Shown in pieces: positions 16,551 to 24,909 of a stretch of DNA of 64,000 nucleotides (the stretch's first letter is position 1; every line of letters begins with the position of its first letter). The notes beneath the pieces were generated by a model. It worked only from the letters and a program-made list of their open reading frames with translations, searched no databases and was not told the DNA's origin. Origin of the DNA: Micromonospora musae (lineage in GTDB: Bacteria; Actinomycetota; Actinomycetes; Mycobacteriales; Micromonosporaceae); the NCBI RefSeq assembly GCF_003626635.1, contig NZ_RAZT01000007.1, forward strand, positions 1 through 64,000. The letters are read 5' to 3'. The position numbers were made by a program, and so were the translations under genes.

Positions 16551-17102
16551 ACGTGGGTAGCGCAGCAGCAGGCTCGCGTCGACCTCCTCGTCCCCGACCG
16601 CCGCGTAGCTATGCGGCACGTCGGAGACCCAGCGCAGGTACCCGCCGGCGGGGGCGGTCGACGGCGCGTCGGCCGGCCCGGCCCGCAGCACCCCGGAGAA
16701 GACCGTGACGTGCTCGGTGACGCCGGGCTGGTGCGCCGGGGAGAGCTGACCGGTCCCCGGGCGGACCCGCATCCGGTAGAGCTCGTAGGTCGCGTCGGTG
16801 TCGGTGAAGACCTCCAGCAGGGTGGCGTGTACCGCCGCGCCGTGCACGGTCGGCGTCGCGGCCGGTTCGGCGAGCACCGCGGTCAGCGGCACGCCGAGCT
16901 GGGCGGTGATCGCGTAGAGCGTCTCCAGCGTGGGATTGCGGACGCCGTTCTCCAGCCCGGAGAGGGTCGCCTTGCCCACGCCGGCGAGCCGGGCCAGGGC
17001 GGAGAGCGAGATGCCCTTCTCCTCGCGCAGGCCGCGTACCCGGGCACCGATCATGCTCGGGTCGGCGTCGAGCCGGCGGCGGCCTGGTGGTGGCTGGGGC
17101 AC
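16545..17102 (-). CDS. XRE-family regulator with C-terminal cupin domain
   Basis: A 185-residue repressor-type protein. The HTH_XRE domain spans about residues 18-75 (VRGLREEKGISLSALARLAG, then VGKATLSGLENGVRNPTLET), and a cupin fold covers about 100-180 and probably senses a small ligand. It diverges from the BenE-type transporter gene with a perfect inverted repeat in the 58-bp gap, the usual arrangement for XRE-cupin control of a BenE transporter. Confidence 0.88.
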   Translation of the reverse strand: MPQPPPGRRRLDADPSMIGARVRGLREEKGISLSALARLAGVGKATLSGLENGVRNPTLETLYAITAQLGVPLTAVLAEPAATPTVHGAAVHATLLEVFTDTDATYELYRMRVRPGTGQLSPAHQPGVTEHVTVFSGVLRAGPADAPSTAPAGGYLRWVSDVPHSYAAVGDEEVDASLLLRYPRR

Positions 17103-17126
17103 CCCGCTATGGTGCTACAAACCATC

Positions 17127-17144
17127 GTTCCGTAAACGGAACGG
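17127..17144. promoter_or_regulatory. Operator-like palindrome between XRE-cupin and BenE-type genes
   Basis: CGTTCCGTAAACGGAACG has perfect 8-bp arms around AA. It is the only strong dyad in the divergent intergenic region and lies 17 bases before the transporter start. Proposed reader: the XRE-cupin regulator, binding here to control both genes. Confidence 0.65.
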
Positions 17145-17160
17145 CTTACGAGGAGGCGGT

Positions 17161-18375
17161 GTGGCGGGACGACTCCAACCGGTGCTGGCGGGCGTGGTCA
17201 CCGCGCTGGTCGGCTTCGCCAGTTCGTTCACCGTCGTGCTGGCCGGCCTGCGAGCGGTCGGGGCTGACACCGGCCAGGCCGCCTCGGGGCTGCTGGCGCT
17301 CTGCGTGGCGTCCGGGCTCGCCGCCGCCTGGCTCGGCCTGCGCCACCGGATACCGATGAGCGTCGCCTGGTCCACCCCGGGCGCGGCGTTGCTGGTCGCC
17401 ACCGGGCCGCTCCCCGGCGGCTGGCCCGCCGCCGTCGGGGCCTTCCTCGTCTCCGGCGTGCTGATCGTGGCGGCCGGGCTGGTCCCGCCGCTCGGTCGAG
17501 CGGTGGCGGCCATCCCGAAGCCGATCGCCGGCGCGATGCTCGCCGGGGTGCTGCTGCCGCTCTGCGTGGCGCCGGTACGCGCCCTGGTCGAGGTGCCCCG
17601 GCTGGCCGGTCCGGTCGTCGTCGCCTGGCTGCTGCTGCACCGGTACGCCCGCCCCTGGGCGGTGCCCGGAGCGCTGGTGGTCGCGGTGGTGGCGCTCGCG
17701 TCGACCTCGGCCGGCGCCGGCCTCGGCGCGGTCGGGCTGCGCCCCGTGGTCGAGCTGACTCCGCCCTCCTGGAACGTGCCGGCCCTGATCGGGGTCGCGC
17801 TACCGCTCTTCCTGGTCACCATGGCCGCGCAGAACGTGCCCGGCATGGCGGTGCTGGTCGGCTACGGCTACCGCCCGCCGTTCACCGCCGCGCTGCGGGC
17901 CACCGGCGTCGCCGGTCTGCTCGCCGCCCCGGCCGGCGGCCACGGGGTGAACCTCGCCGCGATCACCGCCGCGCTTGCCGCCGGTCCGGACGCCCATCCG
18001 GACCCGGACCGGCGCTGGATCGCCTCGGTGACGGCGGGGATCGGGCTCGCCCTGCTCGGGCTGGGCGCCGGGGCGGCGACCGCGCTGGTGGCGATCGCGC
18101 CACCGGTGCTGATCGAGGCGGTCGCCGGGCTGGCGCTGCTCGGCGCGCTGGCCACCGCGCTGACCTCGGCGGTGACCTCGGCCGTGGCCGAGCCGGAGCG
18201 GCGCGAGGCCGCCGTGGTCACCTTCGTGGTCACCGCCTCCGGGGTGACCCTGCTCGGCGTCGGCGGCGCATTCTGGGGCCTGGTCGCGGGCTGCCTGATG
18301 CTGCTGCTCTTCCGCCGCCGCCGGGCCGAGCCAGCTCCGGCACCGGAGGCCGAACCGGCGTTGACCCGGCGCTGA
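17161..18375 (+). CDS. BenE-family (benzoate/H+ symporter-type) transporter
   Basis: A 404-residue polytopic membrane protein with about 11-12 hydrophobic helices. BenE-family hallmarks are the N-terminal VLAGVVTALVGFASSFTVVL, MSVAWSTPGAALL, and PAGGHGVNLAAITAAL. The GTG at 17161 is chosen because GAGGAGG precedes it directly and the frame from an earlier start (16930) runs through the divergent gene and operator. BenE proteins carry benzoate in Acinetobacter, but no aromatic catabolism genes are nearby, so the substrate is uncertain. Confidence 0.88.
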   Translation: MAGRLQPVLAGVVTALVGFASSFTVVLAGLRAVGADTGQAASGLLALCVASGLAAAWLGLRHRIPMSVAWSTPGAALLVATGPLPGGWPAAVGAFLVSGVLIVAAGLVPPLGRAVAAIPKPIAGAMLAGVLLPLCVAPVRALVEVPRLAGPVVVAWLLLHRYARPWAVPGALVVAVVALASTSAGAGLGAVGLRPVVELTPPSWNVPALIGVALPLFLVTMAAQNVPGMAVLVGYGYRPPFTAALRATGVAGLLAAPAGGHGVNLAAITAALAAGPDAHPDPDRRWIASVTAGIGLALLGLGAGAATALVAIAPPVLIEAVAGLALLGALATALTSAVTSAVAEPERREAAVVTFVVTASGVTLLGVGGAFWGLVAGCLMLLLFRRRRAEPAPAPEAEPALTRR

Positions 18376-18387
18376 TCCGGCGGCCGG

Positions 18388-18756
18388 TCACTCCTCGGCG
18401 GGCAGGTCGGCGGCGGGCACGTCGAGGCGTACCCGGCCGTCGGCGACGGTGGCGATCCAGTCGGCGGGTACGTAGACCGCCCCGAGGTCGGCGAGCCCGC
18501 CGCTCACCTTCAGGTATCCGCCGTGCAGCAGGCGGGCGGCGAGATCCGCCGGAACACCCGGCTCCTCGACCGCGGTCGACTCGATCAGCTCGTCCAGGCT
18601 GCTGCCCGGGTCGGCGGTCGGCGCCTGCACCGTCACCGCGTTCGGGTCACCCCGTTGGACGAGATCCACCGTGCCGATCTCGACTCCGTCGGCGTCGATC
18701 ACCGGCATCCCGGTGGTGATCCGGGAAATGGTCTGCTGGTCGCCCTGCTGCCTCAT
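18388..18756 (-). CDS. Small hypothetical protein, PRC-barrel/DUF2171-like
   Basis: A 122-residue soluble acidic protein. The first half reads like a PRC-barrel/DUF2171 strand set (GMPVIDADGVEIGTVDLVQ), the second has YLKVSGG and YVPADWIATV followed by an acidic tail. Such proteins are common in actinobacteria without a defined role. It follows the 83-residue gene on the same strand but is separated from it by a strong hairpin. Confidence 0.72.
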   Translation of the reverse strand: MRQQGDQQTISRITTGMPVIDADGVEIGTVDLVQRGDPNAVTVQAPTADPGSSLDELIESTAVEEPGVPADLAARLLHGGYLKVSGGLADLGAVYVPADWIATVADGRVRLDVPAADLPAEE

Positions 18757-18768
18757 TCCGACGCGGTT

Positions 18769-18802
18769 CCCGGGGCGGCGCGACGCTAAACGCCGCCCCG
18801 GG
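18769..18802 (-). terminator. Perfect 12-bp hairpin terminator
   Basis: CCCGGGGCGGCG (18769-18780) pairs exactly with 18791-18802 around a 10-base loop. It lies after the 83-residue gene and before the DUF2171-like gene on the minus strand, so it separates their transcripts. A second, smaller hairpin (GACCCG/CGGGTC, 18805-18821) abuts the stop codon. Confidence 0.75.
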
Positions 18803-18819
18803 CCGACCCGCCGTGCGGG

Positions 18820-19071
18820 TCAGCCGTTCGACGCCCCCCAACCACCCGGCGGGCGGGGCGACAACTCCCGCCAGCCGTCCGCCCCTTCGAGCAGCGCGCG
18901 GACCGTCGCCTCGGCCTCGTCGGCACTGTCGTACTCGTAGAAACGGGAGACCCCCTCGGCGCCGCCGGCCCGCTGCTCGATGTGCCACCGGTCGCCGTCC
19001 ACGCGGAGGAACACGTCCCGCCGCGCCAGCCGCCCCCATTTCCCGTTCCACCAGTGCTTCCGCTGCTCCAT
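18820..19071 (-). CDS. Small conserved-looking protein with a LexA-like box
   Basis: An 83-residue protein beginning MEQRKHWWNGKWGRLARRDV, with a Trp/Arg-rich N-terminus, a VFLRVDGDRWHIEQR strand pair and an acidic DSADEAEATVRALLEG helix. I do not recognise the family. It has no membrane segment. Its ATG lies 13 bases after a 16-bp LexA-like box, and it is isolated by perfect terminators on both sides. The layout suggests a single-gene DNA-damage-inducible unit (inference). Confidence 0.72.
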   Translation of the reverse strand: MEQRKHWWNGKWGRLARRDVFLRVDGDRWHIEQRAGGAEGVSRFYEYDSADEAEATVRALLEGADGWRELSPRPPGGWGASNG

Positions 19072-19083
19072 GCGCGGACTCTA

Positions 19084-19099
19084 TCGAACATACGTACGA
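19084..19099 (-). promoter_or_regulatory. SOS (LexA) box-like palindrome
   Basis: TCGAACATACGTACGA differs by one base from the actinobacterial/Gram-positive LexA pattern TCGAAC-N4-GTTCGA. It sits 13-28 bases upstream of the small gene that starts at 19071, where LexA would cover the promoter. The same one-base variant occurs at 38871-38886. Confidence 0.55.
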
Positions 19100-19106
19100 G
19101 AATGTG

Positions 19107-19135
19107 CGGCCCCCACGGGGATCCCGTGGGGGCCG
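19107..19135 (-). terminator. Perfect hairpin terminator after mscL
   Basis: GGCCCCCACGGG (19108-19119) and its exact complement (19123-19134) enclose GAT, extended by one more C-G pair on the outside. It lies 18 bases past the mscL stop and just upstream of the LexA-like box. Confidence 0.82.
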
Positions 19136-19152
19136 ATGTGCCGCTGCCGGGT

Positions 19153-19611
19153 TCAGCGCGCGGTGGGCGGTTCCTGCCGGCCGAGCACGTCGTCGAGCGC
19201 GCCGCGCTGCTGCGCGGGCGTCCGGTGACCCGCCGCGACCAGCGCGTCACGGATCTCGGTGAGCAGCTTGACCTCCTCGCTGGGCGCGGCCGGCGGCGGC
19301 TCCTCGCCCCGCCGCCGTCGCTCGGCCAGCTTGTTCATGGGAAACACCACGAGGAAGTAGAGCACCGCAGCGGTGAGCAAGAACGTAATCAGGGCATTGA
19401 GGAAATCCGCCCAGGTGACGAAATTGCCCTTGCTGATCTCCCAGGCGCCGGCGAACTGATCCTCGCCACCGCCCACGAACTTGATGATCGGCTTCAGGAA
19501 CGAGGTGGTGAAGGCGGTCACCACGCCGGTGAACGCGGCGCCGATGACGACGCCGACCGCCAGGTCGACGACGTTGCCCCGCATGATGAAGTCTTTGAAG
19601 CCCTTGAGCAT
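19153..19611 (-). CDS. mscL: Large-conductance mechanosensitive channel MscL
   Basis: A 152-residue inner-membrane channel that opens under membrane tension to release solutes during hypo-osmotic shock. The N-terminal amphipathic helix and pore helix are classic: KGFKDFIMRGNVVDLAVGVV at residues 3-22, then GAAFTGVVTAFTTSFLKPI. The second membrane helix is at about 68-95, and the cytoplasmic bundle after it has the usual EEVKLLTEIRDAL. The sequence after the bundle helix is longer than in Escherichia coli (136 residues in total there). Confidence 0.96.
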   Translation of the reverse strand: MLKGFKDFIMRGNVVDLAVGVVIGAAFTGVVTAFTTSFLKPIIKFVGGGEDQFAGAWEISKGNFVTWADFLNALITFLLTAAVLYFLVVFPMNKLAERRRRGEEPPPAAPSEEVKLLTEIRDALVAAGHRTPAQQRGALDDVLGRQEPPTAR

Positions 19612-19650
19612 CCGTACTCCCGCGCTGTCCGGTTTTCCGTCCGGGACAAC

Positions 19651-20334
19651 CTAAGCCCTGGGCGCTGCCTCCAGGTAAGCCCCGGCCTCGCGGGCCGCCC
19701 GCTCCGGATCACCGGCCCGGATGGCCTCCACCATGCGGGCGTGGTCGATGTACTGCTCCGCCGTGAGCGCCCCGCCCATCGTCTCGACGAGGCTGCTGCG
19801 CAGTGCGGCGCCGAACGAGGCGTACAGCTCGGCGAGCAGACGGTTGTGCGCGGCGGCGATCACCGCCGTGTGCAGCACGACGTCGGCCTCCACGAACTCG
19901 TCGGCCCGGCCGCCGTGCCACGCCGCCTCGCGGGCCGCGAGCGCGTCGTCGAGGGCGACCAGATCCTCGGGCGTACGCCGGAGCGCGGCGAGCCGGGCGG
20001 CCTCCACCTCGAAGGCGCGGCGGACCTCGATCACCTCGGTCACCCGGTCGCCGGTGAGCTGACGGGCCACCACGGGAGCGAGTTCGTCGGTCGAGACCAC
20101 GTACGTCCCGGAGCCCTGCCGGCACTCGAGCACACCGGCGTGCTGGAGCGCCCGGACCGCCTCGCGGACCGTGTTGCGCCCGACCCCGAGCGCCGCGACC
20201 AACTGCGGCTCGGTGGGGATGCGGCTGCCGACCGGCCACTCGCCGGCCAGGATCCGCTCCCTGAGCTGGGCGATCGTCTCGCGTATCCGCTGCCCGCGCG
20301 GGGGCGGCGGTGGGGAATTCGCCGACCGTGGCAC
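19651..20334 (-). CDS. GntR-family regulator, FadR/FCD subfamily
   Basis: A 227-residue regulator with a GntR winged-helix at about residues 15-80 (RILAGEWPVGSRIPTEPQLV, then GVGRNTVREAVRALQHAG) and an all-helical FCD ligand domain at about 95-220 that carries Asp/His metal-site residues in FadR-type proteins. It starts with GTG at 20334. It diverges from an MFS transporter gene across 50 bases; a GGT-N6-ACC half-site pair at 20336-20347 is a weak operator candidate. Control of the transporter by this protein is inferred. Confidence 0.87.
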   Translation of the reverse strand: MPRSANSPPPPPRGQRIRETIAQLRERILAGEWPVGSRIPTEPQLVAALGVGRNTVREAVRALQHAGVLECRQGSGTYVVSTDELAPVVARQLTGDRVTEVIEVRRAFEVEAARLAALRRTPEDLVALDDALAAREAAWHGGRADEFVEADVVLHTAVIAAAHNRLLAELYASFGAALRSSLVETMGGALTAEQYIDHARMVEAIRAGDPERAAREAGAYLEAAPRA

Positions 20335-20384
20335 TGGTTACATCACCGGCCCGAAATTCATCCCATGATTGTAGGTTCGACGGT

Positions 20385-21668
20385 ATGACTCCGCCACCAC
20401 CCCCTACCAGCACCGCCGAGCCGACAGTCGTTCCCGCCGACACCGCGCCGGCCGGCCCGCGCTCGACGCCGACCCGGCCGAGCGGCCCGATGGCCGGCGC
20501 CGCCCTGGTGCTGGTCGGGATGCTGCTCGTCGCGCTCAACCTGCGCGCCGCGATCACCAGCCTGGGCGCCCTGCTCGACGAGGTCCGCGACGGTATGGGG
20601 CTCTCCGGGGCGATGGCCGGCGTCATCACCACCCTGCCCGCCATCGCCTTCGGCGTCTTCGGCGCGCTCACCCCCCGGCTGGTCCGGCGCTACTCGCCCC
20701 CGAGACTGCTGGCGGCGGCGATGGTGCTGCTCGCCGCCGGGCAGCTGGTCCGGGTCGGCACCACCTCCACGGTGGTCTTCCTCGTCGGCAGCGCCGCCGC
20801 GCTCGCCGGGGTGGCGGTGGCGAACGTACTGCTGCCGCTGCTGGTCAAGCAGTACTTCCCGCACCGGATCGGGCTGGTCACGGGGGCGTACTCGATGACG
20901 CTCACCGCCGGCGCGGCGACCGCCGCCGCGACCACCGTGCCGATCGCCCACCTGCTGGGCTCCTGGCGGGCCGGGCTCGCCGTCTGGGCCGGGCTGGCCG
21001 CGGTGGCCGTACTCCCGTGGCTGCCCCTGGCGCTGCGGCGCGGCACGACCCGGCGGGCCGCCACCACGACCGAGCCCACCCCGGCCCGGGTCCGCCCGGC
21101 GCGAACCCGGCTCGGCTGGGCCATGGCCGTCTACTTCGGGACGCAGTCGCTCAGCGCGTACGCGATCATGGGCTGGCTGGCCCAGCTCTTCCGCGACGCC
21201 GGTTTCCAGCCGGAGCAGGCCGGTCTGCTGCTCGCCGGGGTGACCGCGCTCGGTGTGCCGATCGCGCTGCTCATGCCGACCTTCGCCGGTCGGCTCCGCT
21301 CACTGCGCCCGCTGATGCTGGCGCTCTCCGCCGCGATGGCGATCGCCTACGTCGGCGTGGCGCTGGCGCCGCACCGCGGCGCGCTGCTCTGGGTGGTGCT
21401 GCTGGCGATCGGGCAGAGCGCGTTTCCGCTGGCGCTGGCGATCATCGGGATGCGGGCCCGGACGACGGAGGGGACGGTGGCGCTCTCCGCGTTCACCCAG
21501 AGCACCGGCTACCTGATCGCGGCCATCGGCCCGCTGCTGGTCGGCATTCTCTACCAGGCGACCGGGGGCTGGACCGTGCCGATCGGCTTCCTGGCGGTCG
21601 CGCTCGTCGTGCAGACGGCCGCAGGCATGATCATCGCTCGTCCCCGGCACGTCGAGGACGAGCGATGA
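20385..21668 (+). CDS. MFS transporter, CynX/NimT type
   Basis: A 427-residue major facilitator with 12 predicted membrane helices. The CynX/NimT-like start is visible after a 35-residue Pro-rich N-terminus: LVALNLRAAITSLGALLDEV near residues 46-65. CynX-type proteins carry cyanate, nitroimidazoles or other small organic anions; the substrate here is unknown. The ATG at 20385 is preferred over an in-frame start at 20310 because that would overlap the divergent regulator. No ribosome site is obvious. It ends 10 bases before the convergent STAS gene. Confidence 0.87.
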   Translation: MTPPPPPTSTAEPTVVPADTAPAGPRSTPTRPSGPMAGAALVLVGMLLVALNLRAAITSLGALLDEVRDGMGLSGAMAGVITTLPAIAFGVFGALTPRLVRRYSPPRLLAAAMVLLAAGQLVRVGTTSTVVFLVGSAAALAGVAVANVLLPLLVKQYFPHRIGLVTGAYSMTLTAGAATAAATTVPIAHLLGSWRAGLAVWAGLAAVAVLPWLPLALRRGTTRRAATTTEPTPARVRPARTRLGWAMAVYFGTQSLSAYAIMGWLAQLFRDAGFQPEQAGLLLAGVTALGVPIALLMPTFAGRLRSLRPLMLALSAAMAIAYVGVALAPHRGALLWVVLLAIGQSAFPLALAIIGMRARTTEGTVALSAFTQSTGYLIAAIGPLLVGILYQATGGWTVPIGFLAVALVVQTAAGMIIARPRHVEDER

Positions 21669-21678
21669 ACGAGAGCGG

Positions 21679-22035
21679 TCAGGAGGAGGCGGGCGTCGGA
21701 TCCCCGGCGACCGCCTGGTCGACCGTCGGGTACGTCTGGAGCACCTCGACCAGGCCGCTGACCTCGAGGATGCGCAGCACGCCCCGCTGAGGCGCGGCCA
21801 GCCGGACCACGCCCCCGACCTCGTCGCTGCTGTTCTTGGCCCGTACGAACACCGACAGCCCGGTGGAGTCGCAGAACGAGACCTCCGCCAGGTCGAACAC
21901 CAGACGGCTGCGCCCCTTGTCGAGCAGGTCGGTGATCTGGTCCTGCAGCTGCGGTGCGGTCGCCATGTCCAACTCGCCCGCGACCGACACGACGACCACG
22001 TCGCCGCGTTGTTCCGTCTGCACCGTCAGGGACAT
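21679..22035 (-). CDS. STAS-domain anti-sigma factor antagonist
   Basis: A 118-residue RsbV/SpoIIAA-type protein consisting of one STAS domain (VVVVSVAGELDMATAPQLQD) with the phosphorylatable serine motif FCDSTGLSV at about residues 54-62. Dephosphorylated antagonists of this type bind anti-sigma kinases and free a sigma factor. An AGGAGG ribosome site precedes the ATG. It diverges from the stressosome operon and is a likely substrate of the PP2C enzymes encoded there. Confidence 0.92.
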   Translation of the reverse strand: MSLTVQTEQRGDVVVVSVAGELDMATAPQLQDQITDLLDKGRSRLVFDLAEVSFCDSTGLSVFVRAKNSSDEVGGVVRLAAPQRGVLRILEVSGLVEVLQTYPTVDQAVAGDPTPASS

Positions 22036-22200
22036 TCGCCAGACCTCCTGTTATCGGTGGAACGGTATCCCACGATCCTGGCCGTGCGCAGAACGGGCGC
22101 GGCCATCTGGTGGCCATCATCATTCCGTTGCCTTGCGGCAAGTAGTTGGGCAGGTTCCGGTGATAGAGTCCGCCCGGTCCGGGTCGAGGGGGGTTTGATA

Positions 22201-23058
22201 ATGGCACTGACTGCCGAGGAGAGCGGCCGGCTCGCAGCCCTGCTGAGCGAGCACGTCGACCAGGTCACGCAGCGTTGGACGGAGACGGTGGCGGCGTCGC
22301 TGCGCGGCCGGCTCAGCCAGGTCGAGCTGCGCTCGCAGCTCCAGGAACTCCGCCAAGCCATCGTCACGACGGCCGAGAACGGGATCGTCGACCTCGACGC
22401 CGAGTACGCCGCCGAGCTGCGCGCCGTGCTCGCCGAGCTGTCCCGGGGACGGGCCCGGCAGGGCTTCTCCGCCACCGAGACGGCGATCAGCGTCTTCGCG
22501 CTCAAGGAGGTGCTGCTGGAGCTGCTGGAGTCCCACGGTGGCGAGAGCACCCTCCGCGACTATGTGGCGTTCTCCGCCCTGATCGACACGATGGGCCTGT
22601 TCACCTTCGAGAGCTACGTACGCACCCGGGAGGGGCTGATCGCCGACCAGGCGGAGCAGCTGCTCGAGCTCTCCACCCCGGTCGTCAAGCTCTGGGAGGG
22701 CGTCGTCGCCGTGCCGCTGGTCGGCACCCTCGACTCCGCCCGGGCCCAGGTGGTGATGGAGCGGCTGCTCCAGACCCTGGTCGACACCGGCTCGCCGTAC
22801 GCGATCATCGACATCACCGGCGTGCCGGCGGTGGACACCCAGGTCGCCCAGCACATCCTCAAGACCGTGGTGGCCGCGCGGCTGATGGGTGCGGACTGCA
22901 TCATCTCCGGCATCCGCCCGCAGATCGCCCAGACGATCGTGGCGCTCGGCATCGAGTTCGGCGACATCGCCACCAAGGCGAGCCTCGCCGACGCGCTGCG
23001 CCACGTACTGCGCCTCACCGGCGTCGAGACCACCCGCCGCTCGCGCAGGGGGGCCTGA
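22201..23058 (+). CDS. rsbR: RsbR-type stressosome sensor protein
   Basis: A 285-residue stressosome component. Residues 1-140 form the variable helical N-terminal sensor (RsbR_N-like), and the C-terminal STAS domain (about 158-275) has VVAVPLVGTLDSARAQVVME and VDTQVAQHILKTV, where Thr213 is the likely RsbT phosphorylation site. In Bacillus, RsbR and RsbS form the icosahedral shell that holds RsbT. The ATG at 22201 was chosen since RsbR homology starts there; a longer frame from 22009 would cross the promoter region. It overlaps rsbS through TGATG. Confidence 0.92.
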   Translation: MALTAEESGRLAALLSEHVDQVTQRWTETVAASLRGRLSQVELRSQLQELRQAIVTTAENGIVDLDAEYAAELRAVLAELSRGRARQGFSATETAISVFALKEVLLELLESHGGESTLRDYVAFSALIDTMGLFTFESYVRTREGLIADQAEQLLELSTPVVKLWEGVVAVPLVGTLDSARAQVVMERLLQTLVDTGSPYAIIDITGVPAVDTQVAQHILKTVVAARLMGADCIISGIRPQIAQTIVALGIEFGDIATKASLADALRHVLRLTGVETTRRSRRGA

Positions 23059-23483
23059 TGGAGCGGGTGCCGATTCTCAAGATCGGTGAGATCCTGCTGG
23101 TCTCGATCCAGCTCGACATGTCCGATCAGACGGCGCTCCAGCTCCAGGAGGACCTCGCCGAGCGGATCGTCGCCACCGGCTGCCACGGCGTGATCATCGA
23201 CATCACGGCGCTGGACATCGTCGACTCGTTCGTCGGGCGGATGCTCTCCAGCATCGCGTCGATCTCCAAGGTGCTCGACGCCGAGACCGTCGTGGTGGGG
23301 ATGCGCCCGGCGGTCGCCATCACCCTGGTCGAGCTGGGGCTGTCGCTCAACGGCATCCGGACCGCGCTGAACGTGGAGCGCGGCATGGAGCTGGTCGCCG
23401 ACGCCCGCGCCGACGAGTTCCCGTACGACGACGAGCTCGCCGACGGGTCCGACGACGATCCCGAGACGACGAGCTCACCGTGA
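23058..23483 (+). CDS. rsbS: RsbS-type stressosome scaffold (STAS)
   Basis: A 141-residue single STAS domain protein: VPILKIGEILLVSIQLDMSD at the start, and the RsbS signature VDSFVGRMLSSIA containing Ser57, which corresponds to the RsbT-phosphorylated Ser59 of Bacillus RsbS. A short acidic tail (DDELADGSDDDPE) follows. It is the scaffold partner of RsbR, and its phosphorylation releases RsbT. Start and stop overlap both neighbours. Confidence 0.93.
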   Translation: MERVPILKIGEILLVSIQLDMSDQTALQLQEDLAERIVATGCHGVIIDITALDIVDSFVGRMLSSIASISKVLDAETVVVGMRPAVAITLVELGLSLNGIRTALNVERGMELVADARADEFPYDDELADGSDDDPETTSSP

Positions 23484-23899
23484 CCGCAGGCATCGACCTG
23501 GATCAACCGCACGCGCAGGCGATCCGGAGCGACGAGGACGTGGTACGCGTCCGGCAGCTGGTCCGTACGGTCGCGGTGGCCGCGAAGCTCTCCCTGGTCG
23601 ACCAGACCAAACTGGTCACCGCGGCGAGCGAGCTGGCCCGCAACACGCTGGTCTACGGCGGGGGCGGCGGCGTCGAGGTCGCGACTGTGGACAACGGGCG
23701 ACGCCGCGGGGTGCGGATCATCTTCGCCGACTCCGGTCCGGGGATCGCCGACCTCAACCTGGCGCTCACCGACGGCTACACCACCGGCGGCGGGCTCGGC
23801 CTGGGGCTCAGCGGCGCCCGCCGGCTGGTCGACGAGTTCGACATCGACACCGGAGTCGGCAAGGGCACCCGGATCACCGTCATCAAGTGGGCTCGGTGA
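23480..23899 (+). CDS. rsbT: RsbT-type serine/threonine switch kinase
   Basis: A 139-residue GHKL-fold kinase. The N box is KLVTAASELARNTLVYGGGG and the G1 box is FADSGPGIADLN, followed by GGGLGLGLSGARRLVDEF. It phosphorylates RsbR and RsbS and, once released, activates an RsbU-type phosphatase; here the most likely target is the PP2C domain of the response regulator fusion at the end of the operon. The GTG start overlaps the rsbS stop by four bases. Confidence 0.93.
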   Translation: MTAGIDLDQPHAQAIRSDEDVVRVRQLVRTVAVAAKLSLVDQTKLVTAASELARNTLVYGGGGGVEVATVDNGRRRGVRIIFADSGPGIADLNLALTDGYTTGGGLGLGLSGARRLVDEFDIDTGVGKGTRITVIKWAR

Positions 23900-24909
23900 C
23901 CGACGACGCGGTCGGTGACCGCGGCGTCTGGTTCCGGATGGAGTCGGGGAGCACGGGCAGCGCTGTACGCCGCGCCGCCGAGCGCCTCGGCAAGCGGCTC
24001 GAGCTGGGCGAGACGCGGACGGCGGACCTGGCCATCGTCGCCGCCGAGCTGACCAGCAACCTCGTCAAGCACGCCGAGGAGGGCGCGCTGCTGCTCCGCC
24101 CCGTGCGCCGCGAGCGTGAGGCGGGCGTGGAGCTGATCGCCGTGGACTCCGGGCCGGGCATGGCGGACCTCGCCATCTCCTCCCAGGACGGACACTCGAC
24201 GGTCGGCACGCTCGGCATCGGCCTCGGCGCGATAGTCCGGCAGGCCAACTGGTTCGACGGCTACTCGCGACCCGGCCGGGGCACTGTTCTCGCCGTCCAG
24301 ATCTGGCCCTCGGAGATCGACGAGACACCCTGGGCCGCTGGGCTGACCCGGCCGCTGAGCGGTGAGCCGGTCAGCGGGGACGGGTACGCCGTCCGGACGA
24401 TCGAGGGTCGCCACCAGGTGCTGGTCGCCGACGGGCTGGGCCACGGCCCGCTGGCCTGCGTGGCGAGCGACGCCGCGATCGCCGCCTTCCACGCCGCCCC
24501 GCCCGGCTCCCCGGCGGCGGTGGTGCACCACCTGCACCGATCGATGTCGCACACCCGGGGCGCCGCGCTGGCGGTGGCCGAGCTGCCGCCGTCGACAGGC
24601 GTCCTGCGCTACGCCGGCCTGGGCAACATCGCCGCGCAGGTGGTCACGCCGGACGGGCGGCAGCGGGGCCTCGTCTCCCTGCCGGGTATCGCCGGCCACC
24701 AGCGTCCCGTGATCCGCGAGTACGAGTACCCCTTCGAGGCCGACGCTCTGCTCGTGATGCACAGCGACGGCGTGGTCGACCGCTGGCGGCTCGACGACCT
24801 GCCGGGGCTCGTCGACCGCTCCCCGCTGGTGGTCGCCGCGACACTGCTGCGGGACGCGGGCACCCGCCGGGACGACGCCTGCGTGCTGGTGGCGAGGGCG
24901 TCGGCATGA
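23896..24909 (+). CDS. RsbX-like PP2C phosphatase fused to an RsbT-like ATPase domain
   Basis: A 337-residue two-domain protein. Residues 5-135 form a GHKL ATPase-like domain (LAIVAAELTSNLVKHAEEGA, then DSGPGMADLA); about 155-335 is a SpoIIE/RsbX-type PP2C domain (VADGLGHGPLACVASD, MHSDGVVDRW). RsbX resets the Bacillus stressosome by dephosphorylating RsbS and RsbR. The fusion to an ATPase domain seems to allow both reactions in one chain (inference). The GTG at 23896 overlaps the rsbT stop as GTGA; a GTG three codons earlier is possible. Confidence 0.87.
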   Translation: MTDDAVGDRGVWFRMESGSTGSAVRRAAERLGKRLELGETRTADLAIVAAELTSNLVKHAEEGALLLRPVRREREAGVELIAVDSGPGMADLAISSQDGHSTVGTLGIGLGAIVRQANWFDGYSRPGRGTVLAVQIWPSEIDETPWAAGLTRPLSGEPVSGDGYAVRTIEGRHQVLVADGLGHGPLACVASDAAIAAFHAAPPGSPAAVVHHLHRSMSHTRGAALAVAELPPSTGVLRYAGLGNIAAQVVTPDGRQRGLVSLPGIAGHQRPVIREYEYPFEADALLVMHSDGVVDRWRLDDLPGLVDRSPLVVAATLLRDAGTRRDDACVLVARASA

